A stretch of DNA of 64,000 nt from Micromonospora sp. Llam0 (lineage in GTDB: Bacteria > Actinomycetota > Actinomycetes > Mycobacteriales > Micromonosporaceae): assembly GCF_003751085.1 (NCBI RefSeq), contig NZ_RJJY01000002.1, forward strand, positions 2,232,001-2,296,000, written 5' to 3'. Numbering within the stretch: the first letter of the stretch is position 1; every line of letters starts with the position of its first letter. Position numbers and translations under genes: made by a program. Under the pieces are notes generated by a model. The model saw only the letters and a list, made by a program, of their open reading frames with translations. It had not been told where the DNA came from and searched no databases. This document shows, piece after piece, positions 56,036-63,436 of this stretch.

Positions 56036-57028
56036 TCAGTTGGTGGTGGTCAACAGGTGCGGCGGGATTGCGGACTGGAGGGCGTCGCGGAGCAGGTGGG
56101 CGAGCCGGTAGTCCGGGTGCGCGTGCAGTGCGCGGTCCACGGCGATGTTCGCCATGGCGCCGTCACCAGCGAGGTAGGCGGTGATCGAGAGTAGGCAGGC
56201 CGGGGCGGCGCTCATCTGCGGCATGGCTCGTCGGGTGACGTCGATCCACAGCTGTCGCTGTACGTCGCTGCCGTCACAGGTTGTCCATGCGTAGTCGCGG
56301 ACCTCGGTGATCAGCAGCACAGCGGTAAGCCACGCCGTGTCGTCGTCGGACAAGGTGTCGCCGCGGGCGGCGGCGTCGTGTGCCTGCCGCACCACCGTGA
56401 TGCCGGCCTGTACGAGGTGTTCTGGTGGGACAGGCGGCGGTTCGGTGCCCGCGACGCGGATGGGGTCGTCGCGCAGTGCGGTGAGCCGGCGCAGCGCCGC
56501 GCCGGTCGCGAAACGCATCCGCTCGCGCTCCGGTCCGGTGACCGGCGCGATCAGCTGCTCCAGCGCGGCGCGGTCCGGCAGCGGCGCGATACCGAGGTAG
56601 GTGGCCTGCGCCGGGACGACGGTGCCGGAGGGGTTGTAGGCGACGCCGTCGGCGCAGTCGGCGTCGCCGCACAGGCACCAGTAGCGGTCGTCATCGACGC
56701 GCAGCACCTCGCACACGTCAACGTCGGCGGCGCGCAGGGCGGTGGTGAGCAGATCGGCGGCGGGTGCGACGCGGTCGGCCCGGCCGTAGCCGATGAGGAA
56801 CGCCGTCGACCCGTACCGGGAGAGCATCGTGGCGGTCTGCGCGGCTGGTGCCGCGAGCGTGTGGGCCTCGGACGGGTCGGGCAGGTCGAGCCGGGCCGCG
56901 AGCATGATCCGCTGGTCGTCCACGAGGATGCAGAGCAGGCTGTTGGTCGGGGTGAAGCCGATGATGTAGGGCACCGCGGCGATGAGGTCGTCGGGGCTGG
57001 AGAGACGTAGGTTGCGGGGTTCGACCAC
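56036..57028 (-). CDS. DUF4192 protein
   Basis: 330 residues. LIAAVPYIIGFTPTNSLLC near the start, a central HTLAAPAAQTATML region and the C-terminal HPDYRLAHLLRDAL are typical of DUF4192, a family common on actinomycete conjugative elements with no known function. GTG 57028 follows AAGGAGG. It is the best-preserved family marker for this cargo block. A hairpin lies 31 nt upstream. Confidence 0.8.
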   Translation of the reverse strand: MVEPRNLRLSSPDDLIAAVPYIIGFTPTNSLLCILVDDQRIMLAARLDLPDPSEAHTLAAPAAQTATMLSRYGSTAFLIGYGRADRVAPAADLLTTALRAADVDVCEVLRVDDDRYWCLCGDADCADGVAYNPSGTVVPAQATYLGIAPLPDRAALEQLIAPVTGPERERMRFATGAALRRLTALRDDPIRVAGTEPPPVPPEHLVQAGITVVRQAHDAAARGDTLSDDDTAWLTAVLLITEVRDYAWTTCDGSDVQRQLWIDVTRRAMPQMSAAPACLLSITAYLAGDGAMANIAVDRALHAHPDYRLAHLLRDALQSAIPPHLLTTTN

Positions 57029-57058
57029 AGGTGGTTCCTCCTTCGAATGGCGATGGGT

Positions 57059-57085
57059 GGGCCGGCGGCCCGAGTCCGCCGGTCC
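57059..57085. promoter_or_regulatory. Leader hairpin upstream of the DUF4192 gene
   Basis: CCGGCGG / CCGCCGG core (57062-57068 / 57076-57082), extendable to about 10 pairs with one G-U, 31 nt before the start at 57028. Confidence 0.45.
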
Positions 57086-57090
57086 CGGGG

Positions 57091-57492
57091 TCAGCGGCAG
57101 TGAGCGAGAGCGGCCAGCACGGCGTCGACCTGCGCGGCGGTGAGACTGACGGGGGTGTCGGCCCGGCGGCCGGTGACGACGACCGGTCCGACCAGCGGCA
57201 GCCGGCCGCCGCCGAGACGCGCGACGAGCAGGCCGGCGACGGGATTGGGGGCGCGGCCCGTAGCGGGTCCGTCCTCGTCACACCACACGGAGAGGCCGGG
57301 AGTACTGATCGGAGTTGATTCCAGCCATCCGCCGACCGCGCGGCGCAACAGCTCGGCGACGGTGCCGGTGCGCAGCCGGGCATGGTGTTCGTGACTGCTG
57401 CCGCCCTCGGCGATCCTGATGTAGGTGAACGGGCTGTCGGTCGTGAGGGACTCCTGTTCGGTGGAGTCGCCGGCCATGACCGAGGCGGCCAT
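57091..57492 (-). CDS. Small uncharacterised protein
   Basis: 133 residues. FTYIRIAEGGSSHEHHARLRT then LLRRAVGGWLE and LTAAQVDAVLAALAHC at the end. ATG 57492 or ATG 57477; neither has a strong site. No domain recognised. Confidence 0.5.
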   Translation of the reverse strand: MAASVMAGDSTEQESLTTDSPFTYIRIAEGGSSHEHHARLRTGTVAELLRRAVGGWLESTPISTPGLSVWCDEDGPATGRAPNPVAGLLVARLGGGRLPLVGPVVVTGRRADTPVSLTAAQVDAVLAALAHCR

Positions 57493-57578
57493 GACCGGCG
57501 AGAAAGCGGTGGCCGGGCATGGCCGGGAGAAACGGTGTGGACGTGCCGGCCGGCGGCAACGTCGGCGCGCGGTTGCGG

Positions 57579-57600
57579 GGTTAGCCCCGGGTTAGCCCTC
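57579..57600. repeat. Short direct repeat GGGTTAGCCC
   Basis: Two adjacent copies of GGGTTAGCCC, just at the end of the broken gene 57592-57818. Confidence 0.5.
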
Positions 57601-57818
57601 GAACACGAGGGTGTCTTGGACGGCGGCGACCTGTATCGAAGCGGTGCGGTCGCGGCGCAGCAGCCAGGGGTTGCGTCTCGTCGAAGTAGGCCGAGATCCG
57701 TGCCGTGCCGGTCGACGTAGGCGAAGACCCAGACACCGGCCACCTGGATCGCCGGGTGGGGCACGTCGAACGTCGCCGGGACCAAGTGGGCGGCAAGGTT
57801 CGCGCCGAGGGCGGTCAC
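57592..57818 (-). pseudogene. Small gene with two frameshifts
   Basis: GTG 57818 overlaps the stop of the previous gene (GTGA). Coding-like sequence steps through three frames: VPHPAIQ-type start (FDVPHPAIQVAGVWVFAYVD), then RISAYFDETQP, then WLLRRDRTASIQVAAVQDTL and stop TAA at 57592. The second shift is exactly at a CCCC tract (57675-57678); the first is within 57700-57722. Repaired, it would encode about 76 residues. Confidence 0.55.
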
Positions 57819-58006
57819 CGGTGTCGAGGCGTGGATGCGGCGAGCGGGATCAGGTACCGCGGGCTGGCCCCGAGGGCGACGAACGCGCGGGTAGCACCCG
57901 TCTGCTCGGTGATGGTGACCGCGGCGCGCCCGCCCATCGCATGGCGGCGGCTCGCGCTCGATGGCAGGGACGGTTGGATGCCAGAGTCCTGATCGCTGGT
58001 CGTCAT
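57815..58006 (-). CDS. Small uncharacterised protein
   Basis: 63 residues, ATG overlapping the previous stop (ATGA) and itself overlapped by the next GTG. GGRAAVTITEQTGATRAFVAL forms a likely beta-rich core. Reported because of the coupling on both sides. Confidence 0.5.
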   Translation of the reverse strand: MTTSDQDSGIQPSLPSSASRRHAMGGRAAVTITEQTGATRAFVALGASPRYLIPLAASTPRHR

Positions 58007-58686
58007 TCGCCGCCGGTCTCCACCTCGTCGATCATCACGTCGAAAGTGACGCTGTCCTCGTCGACACCGTCGACCTGGTCGGTGTCCAGGCGCAGGTACT
58101 CACGGACGTCGTACCCGGTGCCGTCGGTGTCGCGGCCGTTCTCGGGTGTGACGGCGAAGCTGCCGCTGATGGTGAACTGGACCCGGTGGCGCGGCTCGTA
58201 GGGATCCAGTCCGAAGTGGTCGAGGAACTTGTCGAGCCCGTCGCGGCAGATGTCGCCGTCGCGGTGCCGGTCGATGGCGTAGGCGCGGATCTCGGCGACC
58301 TGGCCGACGTGCCGCTGCCGCTGCTCGTCGAGACGCTCGGCCAGGCCCCGGGCGCGGTCGACGGCGCTGTGCCGGGCGGCCAGCGCCCATTCCACGGCCT
58401 GCCGCGCCAAAGCCAGCGCGGTGGACGAGTCGGTGACCGGCACGGCGGGGATGTCGGCGCTCACGCTGCGGGCTTGTCCGTCGATCAGGACGTGGACCGT
58501 GCCCGCCTCGGCCGGCTGGGCCAGGACGACGGCGTTGTCGCGGCGGTCGGCGTGCAGGACGATGACCGCCTGGCCGGGCGCCCCGGCGAGCGCCGCGAGC
58601 GGCTGCGGGTGTGGGTACGCGGTGATGGCGAGCTGCGCGGTGGGGCGGCCGAGGGTCAGGGCACGCTGCTGCGTGGTGTTGCTCAT
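58003..58686 (-). CDS. Uncharacterised acidic protein
   Basis: 227 residues from ATG 58686. The first third is Ala/Pro-rich (PHPQPLAALAGAPGQAVIVL), then a helical region with RQRHVGQVAEIRAYAIDRH, then a beta-rich acidic end (VQFTISGSFAVTPEN ... TFDVMIDEVETGGE). The second half is reminiscent of plasmid-borne proteins of unknown role. ATGA joins it to the 63-residue gene. Confidence 0.55.
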   Translation of the reverse strand: MSNTTQQRALTLGRPTAQLAITAYPHPQPLAALAGAPGQAVIVLHADRRDNAVVLAQPAEAGTVHVLIDGQARSVSADIPAVPVTDSSTALALARQAVEWALAARHSAVDRARGLAERLDEQRQRHVGQVAEIRAYAIDRHRDGDICRDGLDKFLDHFGLDPYEPRHRVQFTISGSFAVTPENGRDTDGTGYDVREYLRLDTDQVDGVDEDSVTFDVMIDEVETGGE

Positions 58687-58852
58687 GGCATTGCCTTTCG
58701 AGTGGAATGGTCCGGCGGTAGGCCGGGACTCTGGGGTGCAGGAGTGGCGCCGGTCGCGCCCATGAGGGTTCGCGGGCCGGCCGGAGCATCGACGTCGGCG
58801 GCGTTCTGCGCCGACGTGGCGGCGATGCCGGTGGGTGCGGGGTTCGGGTGCG

Positions 58853-59281
58853 TCACAGAGGGACGCCGTTGACGGTGACCTGCGGTGTTGGGTCGGCCAG
58901 CCGCAGGATCGCACCTGGAGGCACGATGGCCCGCCCGCCGGTGGTGTAGTCGATCACCCACCAGCGGTCGCGGCCCTGCCACGCCCCGGCGACCGTGAGC
59001 GTTGTGCCGTCGAAGGCGACCACGTCATCGCCGACGCGCACCTCGTGCACCGGGTGCAGGCGGACCCCGTCTGCGGGGCGGACCACCCACGGCGCGACCG
59101 CGTCGGCCAACTGGCCACCGGCCTGAAGCGGAGCGCCGTAGGCGACACCGACGCGGGTGTGCGTGACCGATGTGACGATGGCCGGCAGCCACGCCGCGCG
59201 GGCGTTGACGTGCACGGCCTGCCCAAGGCGCAGGTCAGCGGGCCGGGTGACGGCGCTTTGGGAAGCGAACAGCGGGATCAT
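58853..59281 (-). CDS. Small uncharacterised beta-rich protein
   Basis: 142 residues, AAGGAG before ATG 59281. Repeated strand-like segments (AAWLPAIVTSVTHTRVGVAYG, VRLHPVHEVRVGDDVVAFDG, GRDRWWVIDYTTGGRAI) suggest a small barrel. No domain recognised. Preceded by copy 2 of the repeated hairpin. Confidence 0.55.
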   Translation of the reverse strand: MIPLFASQSAVTRPADLRLGQAVHVNARAAWLPAIVTSVTHTRVGVAYGAPLQAGGQLADAVAPWVVRPADGVRLHPVHEVRVGDDVVAFDGTTLTVAGAWQGRDRWWVIDYTTGGRAIVPPGAILRLADPTPQVTVNGVPL

Positions 59282-59310
59282 AGCCAGACTCCTTCATGGA
59301 TAGTGCGGAG

Positions 59311-59339
59311 TCCGGGCACGGCGATAGGCCGTGCCCGGA
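59311..59339. promoter_or_regulatory. Leader hairpin, copy 2 of a repeated element
   Basis: TCCGGGCACGGC / GCCGTGCCCGGA, perfect 12-bp stem, 5-nt loop, 30 nt before the start at 59281. Same stem core as 50036-50064. Confidence 0.6.
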
Positions 59340-59488
59340 GTGCGCCGAGGAGCGCGGGTTGCAGGCCGGGCGACGGCCGGTGGAAACGGGTTGAGGACGG
59401 CGGTGGACCTCGGGTGTCCGGGTATCCGCCTAGAGCGCCAGCCGGCTACCGGTGGCGCCAAATGGACCGGCAGCGGGGGCAGGTCCCG

Positions 59489-59941
59489 TCAAGGGCCGAG
59501 ACGTCGACGAGGTCGGGGGATGGAAGACCACGTCCACGGCGATGGATGCGCGAAGCGATGGCCAACGGGTGAAGGGTCGATGGCCGTTACACCATCACCC
59601 TGTGGGTAGAACCGTGCGCGGACTCGTCGGTCTGCCGGCGACGGGCATACGGCGGCCCGGCCGTTCGAACCAGCCAGGTCCCGGCGCAGGAGGGCCCATT
59701 GTGGATCGCCGTGCTGGTTGATGATCTGGCGACCCGCGTACAGGGCGGCCGTGTTGCCGCCGGTGTGGTCGACGACGGCATCGTGGCCGCGGCGGCGCAA
59801 CGCTTCGGCGAGGGCCTGCAGCCAGCGCGGGTCATTGAGGTCGATTCGTGCCTTCCGGAAGGTGGCGGGGCAGGTGCGGCGCCTGGGCCGCTGCCGGGAG
59901 CGGCTACGAAACAGCCGCCGACCCGACGGGTACGACGGCAA
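59489..59941 (-). CDS. Uncharacterised protein, start uncertain
   Basis: Up to 150 residues. The middle (IDLNDPRWLQALAEALRRRG ... AALYAGRQIINQHGDPQWAL) is clearly coding. The start would be TTG 59941 with no ribosome-binding site, and the last 40 residues are Pro/Arg-rich, so either end may be frameshifted. No domain recognised. Confidence 0.4.
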   Translation of the reverse strand: MPSYPSGRRLFRSRSRQRPRRRTCPATFRKARIDLNDPRWLQALAEALRRRGHDAVVDHTGGNTAALYAGRQIINQHGDPQWALLRRDLAGSNGRAAVCPSPADRRVRARFYPQGDGVTAIDPSPVGHRFAHPSPWTWSSIPRPRRRLGP

Positions 59942-59959
59942 GTAGGAGCCAGTGCCGGG

Positions 59960-60514
59960 TCAGCCTGCGGCGCACTCGCGTAGGAGGTCGCGGGCGTAGT
60001 CCGTGGCGGATGTGTGGCCGAACAGTCCCCACACGTCCTCGACCACGCGCCACTGCGACACGGCGGTGGTGGTGTTGTCGTCCCAGGTCGTGACGCCGGT
60101 GTGGTGGCGTTCGACGCAGACGCCGTAGACGTCGCCGTCCAGCCACGCCTGCCATTCGGTGCGTTCTGCGGTGAGGTCGGCCGGCACGGTCATGCCGACG
60201 AGCGCGCGGAAGTCCGTGGTGTCGAAGATCAGCACGTCCAGGCCCGGTGTGCTCACGGCGGTGAGGGACGTCGTGCCGTGGTGGATACGCAGGTAGCGCT
60301 CGAACCGGTCGCGGTCGCCGAGGCGGTCGAACGCGGCCACGATCCGCACGCCGTGCGCCGGCACGTAGACACCTGTGGCCAGGTGCGGCTGGCCGCGTCG
60401 GGCGACCAGGAGCGCGGGGGCAAGCGCGTCGCCGTCCGGCTCGTGCGCCGAGTCGTCATGGATCAGCCGGGCTCTCCAGCCGGGGAGCCGGTCATCGGTC
60501 ACAACCTCATCCAC
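59960..60514 (-). CDS. Uncharacterised protein
   Basis: 184 residues from GTG 60514, 4 nt after GGAGG and overlapping the previous stop. Mixed alpha/beta: ALLVARRGQPHLATGVYVP, VRIVAAFDRLGDRDRFERYL, LDVLIFDTTDFRALVG. No domain recognised. Longer frames upstream are shadows. Confidence 0.5.
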   Translation of the reverse strand: MDEVVTDDRLPGWRARLIHDDSAHEPDGDALAPALLVARRGQPHLATGVYVPAHGVRIVAAFDRLGDRDRFERYLRIHHGTTSLTAVSTPGLDVLIFDTTDFRALVGMTVPADLTAERTEWQAWLDGDVYGVCVERHHTGVTTWDDNTTTAVSQWRVVEDVWGLFGHTSATDYARDLLRECAAG

Positions 60515-61040
60515 GGCGACCTCCACGAGCCAATGCCTGGCTGGCCCAGAGTGCGAGCCGCTCCCGGTGGGCGTGCAACAACGGCTGGCTGGTATTGGCG
60601 AGGTGTTCGGCGAGGACGGCGGCCATCTGCGCATGGGTATGCGGGACGCCACCGGAGTGCAGGTCCGCGCCGGAGCACACCAGCGTGTCGGCGAGGACGA
60701 CGTCGTAGATCCAGTCGTTGTTCGCGTACGCGCGTCCGATGGTGCCACCGCCGGCGGCGGCGATGCGGACCTGCAGCGGCGGGTCGCCTTTGGCCAGTGC
60801 GGGGACGGTGAAGGTGGCCTCCGGTTCGCAGCGGTAGACCTCGAAGTAGCTGAGGACGTCCGGCTCGTCGGTGAGACCGCAATGGTCGCAGCGTTCGTCG
60901 GCCGGCGCCGTGGAGCCGCAGGCGCAACGGCGCAGGAGCCCGGCGGTGATCATCAGCTCGTCGAGCCAGGGCAGCATGGTGTCGTCGGCCACCCGGTACA
61001 ACGCGGCGACGACGTCCTGGGGGGCGGCTAGGCCGCTCAT
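60507..61040 (-). CDS. Uncharacterised protein with a zinc-ribbon-like start
   Basis: 177 residues. CACG and CDHCG near residues 30-50 form a possible zinc site; then GDPPLQVRIAAAGGGTIGRAY and a helical end. ATG 61040 overlaps the stop of the 109-residue gene (ATGA). Confidence 0.55.
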   Translation of the reverse strand: MSGLAAPQDVVAALYRVADDTMLPWLDELMITAGLLRRCACGSTAPADERCDHCGLTDEPDVLSYFEVYRCEPEATFTVPALAKGDPPLQVRIAAAGGGTIGRAYANNDWIYDVVLADTLVCSGADLHSGGVPHTHAQMAAVLAEHLANTSQPLLHAHRERLALWASQALARGGRRG

Positions 61041-61366
61041 CGGCTGCCCCGCAGCGGCTGGCCCGCCCCGTTGACCAGGTCGCAGTCGCGCACGTGGTCG
61101 ACGATCAGGTCGGAGTGACTGGCGTCGATGCTGGTGCCGCAGCCGGGGCACGACCACAGGTTTCGGCCGGCGCGCAGCAACGCGGTGATTTGGGCGTCGG
61201 TGGGCAAGGTGTCGAAGCAGCCGTTCTCGGTGAGGTCGTCGCCGATGTCGGTGCGGTGGACCTCGAAGTTGCGTCCCTCGTCGGCCCAGACGACCTCCGT
61301 GATCTGCGCCTGAACGCCGTCGACGGTGCGGGTGCCGCGGTCAATCTCACGGACGATCCTGCTCAT
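61037..61366 (-). CDS. Small protein with a cysteine motif
   Basis: 109 residues from ATG 61366 (AGGGAG upstream). Beta-rich first half (VREIDRGTRTVDGVQAQ) and CPGCG plus a later DHVRDC that could bind zinc. Coupled by ATGA to the zinc-ribbon protein downstream, suggesting related jobs. Confidence 0.55.
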   Translation of the reverse strand: MSRIVREIDRGTRTVDGVQAQITEVVWADEGRNFEVHRTDIGDDLTENGCFDTLPTDAQITALLRAGRNLWSCPGCGTSIDASHSDLIVDHVRDCDLVNGAGQPLRGSR

Positions 61367-61392
61367 TGGTGCTCCCTTGGGTGGATGCCTGG

Positions 61393-61905
61393 TCAGGCCC
61401 AGGCGCGGAAGGTGACGGTGGTGACGGCCGGGCCGGTGCCCCACGGGTGCAGTAGCCCTGCGGCGGCCCTGATCTGGTCGGTCCAGGTATCCGGCAGCCG
61501 TCCGGTGTCGAAGACGATGTCCCAGGCGCTGTGGGCGTCGGTGGGGTCGTCGCCCGAGCTGAGCCCACCGGTCTGGTAAGCGTCGATACCCTCGTCGCCG
61601 TTGTCGAAGCGGTACCGGATGACATCGCGGTGTCCCAACGAGCGAGCGAACCGGTCGAACAGGTGGAGCAGTTCGGTTTCGGCGGCCAGGCGCAGGGGCG
61701 CGGCACGGGCAGACAGTGCCTCGTCGGTCCAGGTGTCCGCGGAGGAGTGCACCTCGTCGGCGACCCACCCGTGATCGATCAGGACGCGCAGGTCGTCGGC
61801 GGTTGCCTGGCGGCACAGTCGGCGGATCGTGTCGGTGGCGGCGGTGCGGTTGATGGTGTGCCGGGTGGGCAGGTACAGGCTGCGTAGGGTCATGTCGGCG
61901 CCCAC
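61393..61905 (-). CDS. Uncharacterised protein
   Basis: About 170 residues. RRLCRQATADDLRVLIDHGW, LLHLFDRFARSLGHRDVIRYR and WDIVFDTGRLPDTWTDQIR are coding-like. GTG 61905 has AGGGAGG at 8 nt; ATG 61923 and ATG 61893 are alternatives. No domain recognised. Confidence 0.55.
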   Translation of the reverse strand: MGADMTLRSLYLPTRHTINRTAATDTIRRLCRQATADDLRVLIDHGWVADEVHSSADTWTDEALSARAAPLRLAAETELLHLFDRFARSLGHRDVIRYRFDNGDEGIDAYQTGGLSSGDDPTDAHSAWDIVFDTGRLPDTWTDQIRAAAGLLHPWGTGPAVTTVTFRAWA

Positions 61906-61989
61906 AGTGTTCGCCTCCCTCATGGTTTGGCTGCGGTTTCGGGGTGGTAGACGGGTCTCGGCCACACCGGAGACCGGCGCTGTGGCGGG

Positions 61990-62781
61990 TCAGGAGTTGT
62001 CGGTGGTGGGCCGGGCGGTGCGGCGGTCGCGGTGCCGGATGGCCGGGCGCACGCCCGGCTGCTGCGGCACGCCGTCGCGGTCGGGGTCGTAGTGCGCGAT
62101 GCCGCTGCGGTGCCGCTTGGCGGTGTACATCGCGCGGTCCGCGCGGCCGAGGCCGCCGCGCACGTCGCCGCCGGTGGCACGGCAGATACCGATGCTGAGC
62201 CGCAGCGGAACCGGTGTGCCGTCGATCGTGACGGGTTCCCGAACGGCTGCGGCGAGGGCGTCGGCGAGTTGCTGCGGGGCGCGGGCGGAGATGAGGACGA
62301 ACTCGTCACCGCCGAGCCGGGCCGCGACGTCGCCGTCGATGGTGACCGCGAGCAGGCGGTCGGCGACACCGGCGAGGTAGGCGTCCCCGAACTGATGGTC
62401 ATGGCTGTTGTTGATGTCGTGCATGCCGTCGACGTCAACGACCGCCACGGTCAACTCCACGCCGGCGCGGGCGGCGAGGTGTTGCTCGGCGACCCGCCGC
62501 ACGGGTAGCCCGGTGACGGGGTCGGTGTTGGCCTCGACCACTTCGGCTTCCAGCTCGGCGATGCGGCCGGTGGCCGTGTCCCGCTGCGTGCGGGCACGGA
62601 TCATGCGGACGTCGGCCATGGCGATGAGGAACGCCAGCCAGGCGATGCCGAACAGGCCGGCGAACGCCGCCGCGTACGGCCGGGCGGTAAAGATCAGCGC
62701 AAGGACGGCGGCTTGCGCGAGGCCGGTGGCAAGTAGTGACGGGCGACGAACAGCCGCGCGCAGATACGACGTGAGGGACAT
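61990..62781 (-). CDS. GGDEF-domain diguanylate cyclase candidate
   Basis: 263 residues. Two N-terminal membrane helices (LATGLAQAAVLALIF, FAGLFGIAWLAFLIAM), a short coiled linker, then a GGDEF domain with DPVTGLP and an intact GGDEF at 157-161 (RLGGDEFVLI). It could make c-di-GMP. ATG 62781 is chosen to place the helices at the start. A perfect 9-bp hairpin lies 39 nt upstream. Confidence 0.75.
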   Translation of the reverse strand: MSLTSYLRAAVRRPSLLATGLAQAAVLALIFTARPYAAAFAGLFGIAWLAFLIAMADVRMIRARTQRDTATGRIAELEAEVVEANTDPVTGLPVRRVAEQHLAARAGVELTVAVVDVDGMHDINNSHDHQFGDAYLAGVADRLLAVTIDGDVAARLGGDEFVLISARAPQQLADALAAAVREPVTIDGTPVPLRLSIGICRATGGDVRGGLGRADRAMYTAKRHRSGIAHYDPDRDGVPQQPGVRPAIRHRDRRTARPTTDNS

Positions 62782-63225
62782 GGGCGGGCTTCCTTCCCGA
62801 GCAGGGGCGGACACGAAAGAGGCGGACCGACAAGCTGGTCCGCCTTGCGGGTGCGGGATGGCCGGGTTTGCTGAGGGAGCCGCGTGTCCAACGCCTTGAC
62901 AAGACCGTGGGCGCCAGCCGGGCCGACGGTCTGCGGGGTGTCGCCCAACGCGTCGAACAGCCTGGTGACGTGGCGGCGACGCCGGTCGGCGAGGGCGCGG
63001 CGTCCCCGCCGAAGGTACGGCGGGAGTTGGCTCGGGCGGCGGCCGGCGAAGTCGCCGTGAACGGGGAAGGAGCCGTGTCCGTCGATGGCGAATCCCCCGC
63101 AGTAGCGGACGATGGTGACGAACTCCCGCCGCATGACGACGGGTCGGCTGCTGCGCCGGCGCCAGGCGTGGACGAAGGGACCCGATGATGTCGATGACCG
63201 TGTGGACCGTCAGGTGGATCGCCAT
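62694..63225 (-). pseudogene. Small gene with a C-tract frameshift at its start
   Basis: ATG 63225 reads AIHLTVHTVIDIIGS. Removing one C from the CCC at about 63180 leads directly into FVHAWRRRSSRPVVMRREF and IVRYCGGFAIDGHGSFPVHG in the next frame, which stays open to 62694 and overlaps the GGDEF gene start. The last part may be out of frame again. Function unknown. Confidence 0.5.
62820..62845. promoter_or_regulatory. Leader hairpin upstream of the GGDEF gene
   Basis: AGGCGGACC / GGTCCGCCT, perfect 9-bp stem, 8-nt loop. Confidence 0.5.
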
Positions 63226-63436
63226 GTCAGGCCTTTGCTGAGGCGGCGGATCCGTGAGCGGATGGGCATGACGCGCTTCCCTTCCACGATGGCTGCGGGT
63301 CGCCGCCGGAACGGCTGGCGTTCGGTGGCGGCCCGTACGGCACGGCGAGGGAACGTGTTCAGACCTGCCGCGTGGCCGCAGGCGGGTAATCGGAGAGGGC
63401 GAGCCGGGTCACGGTTCGCCTTCTCCGTATCGAGGT

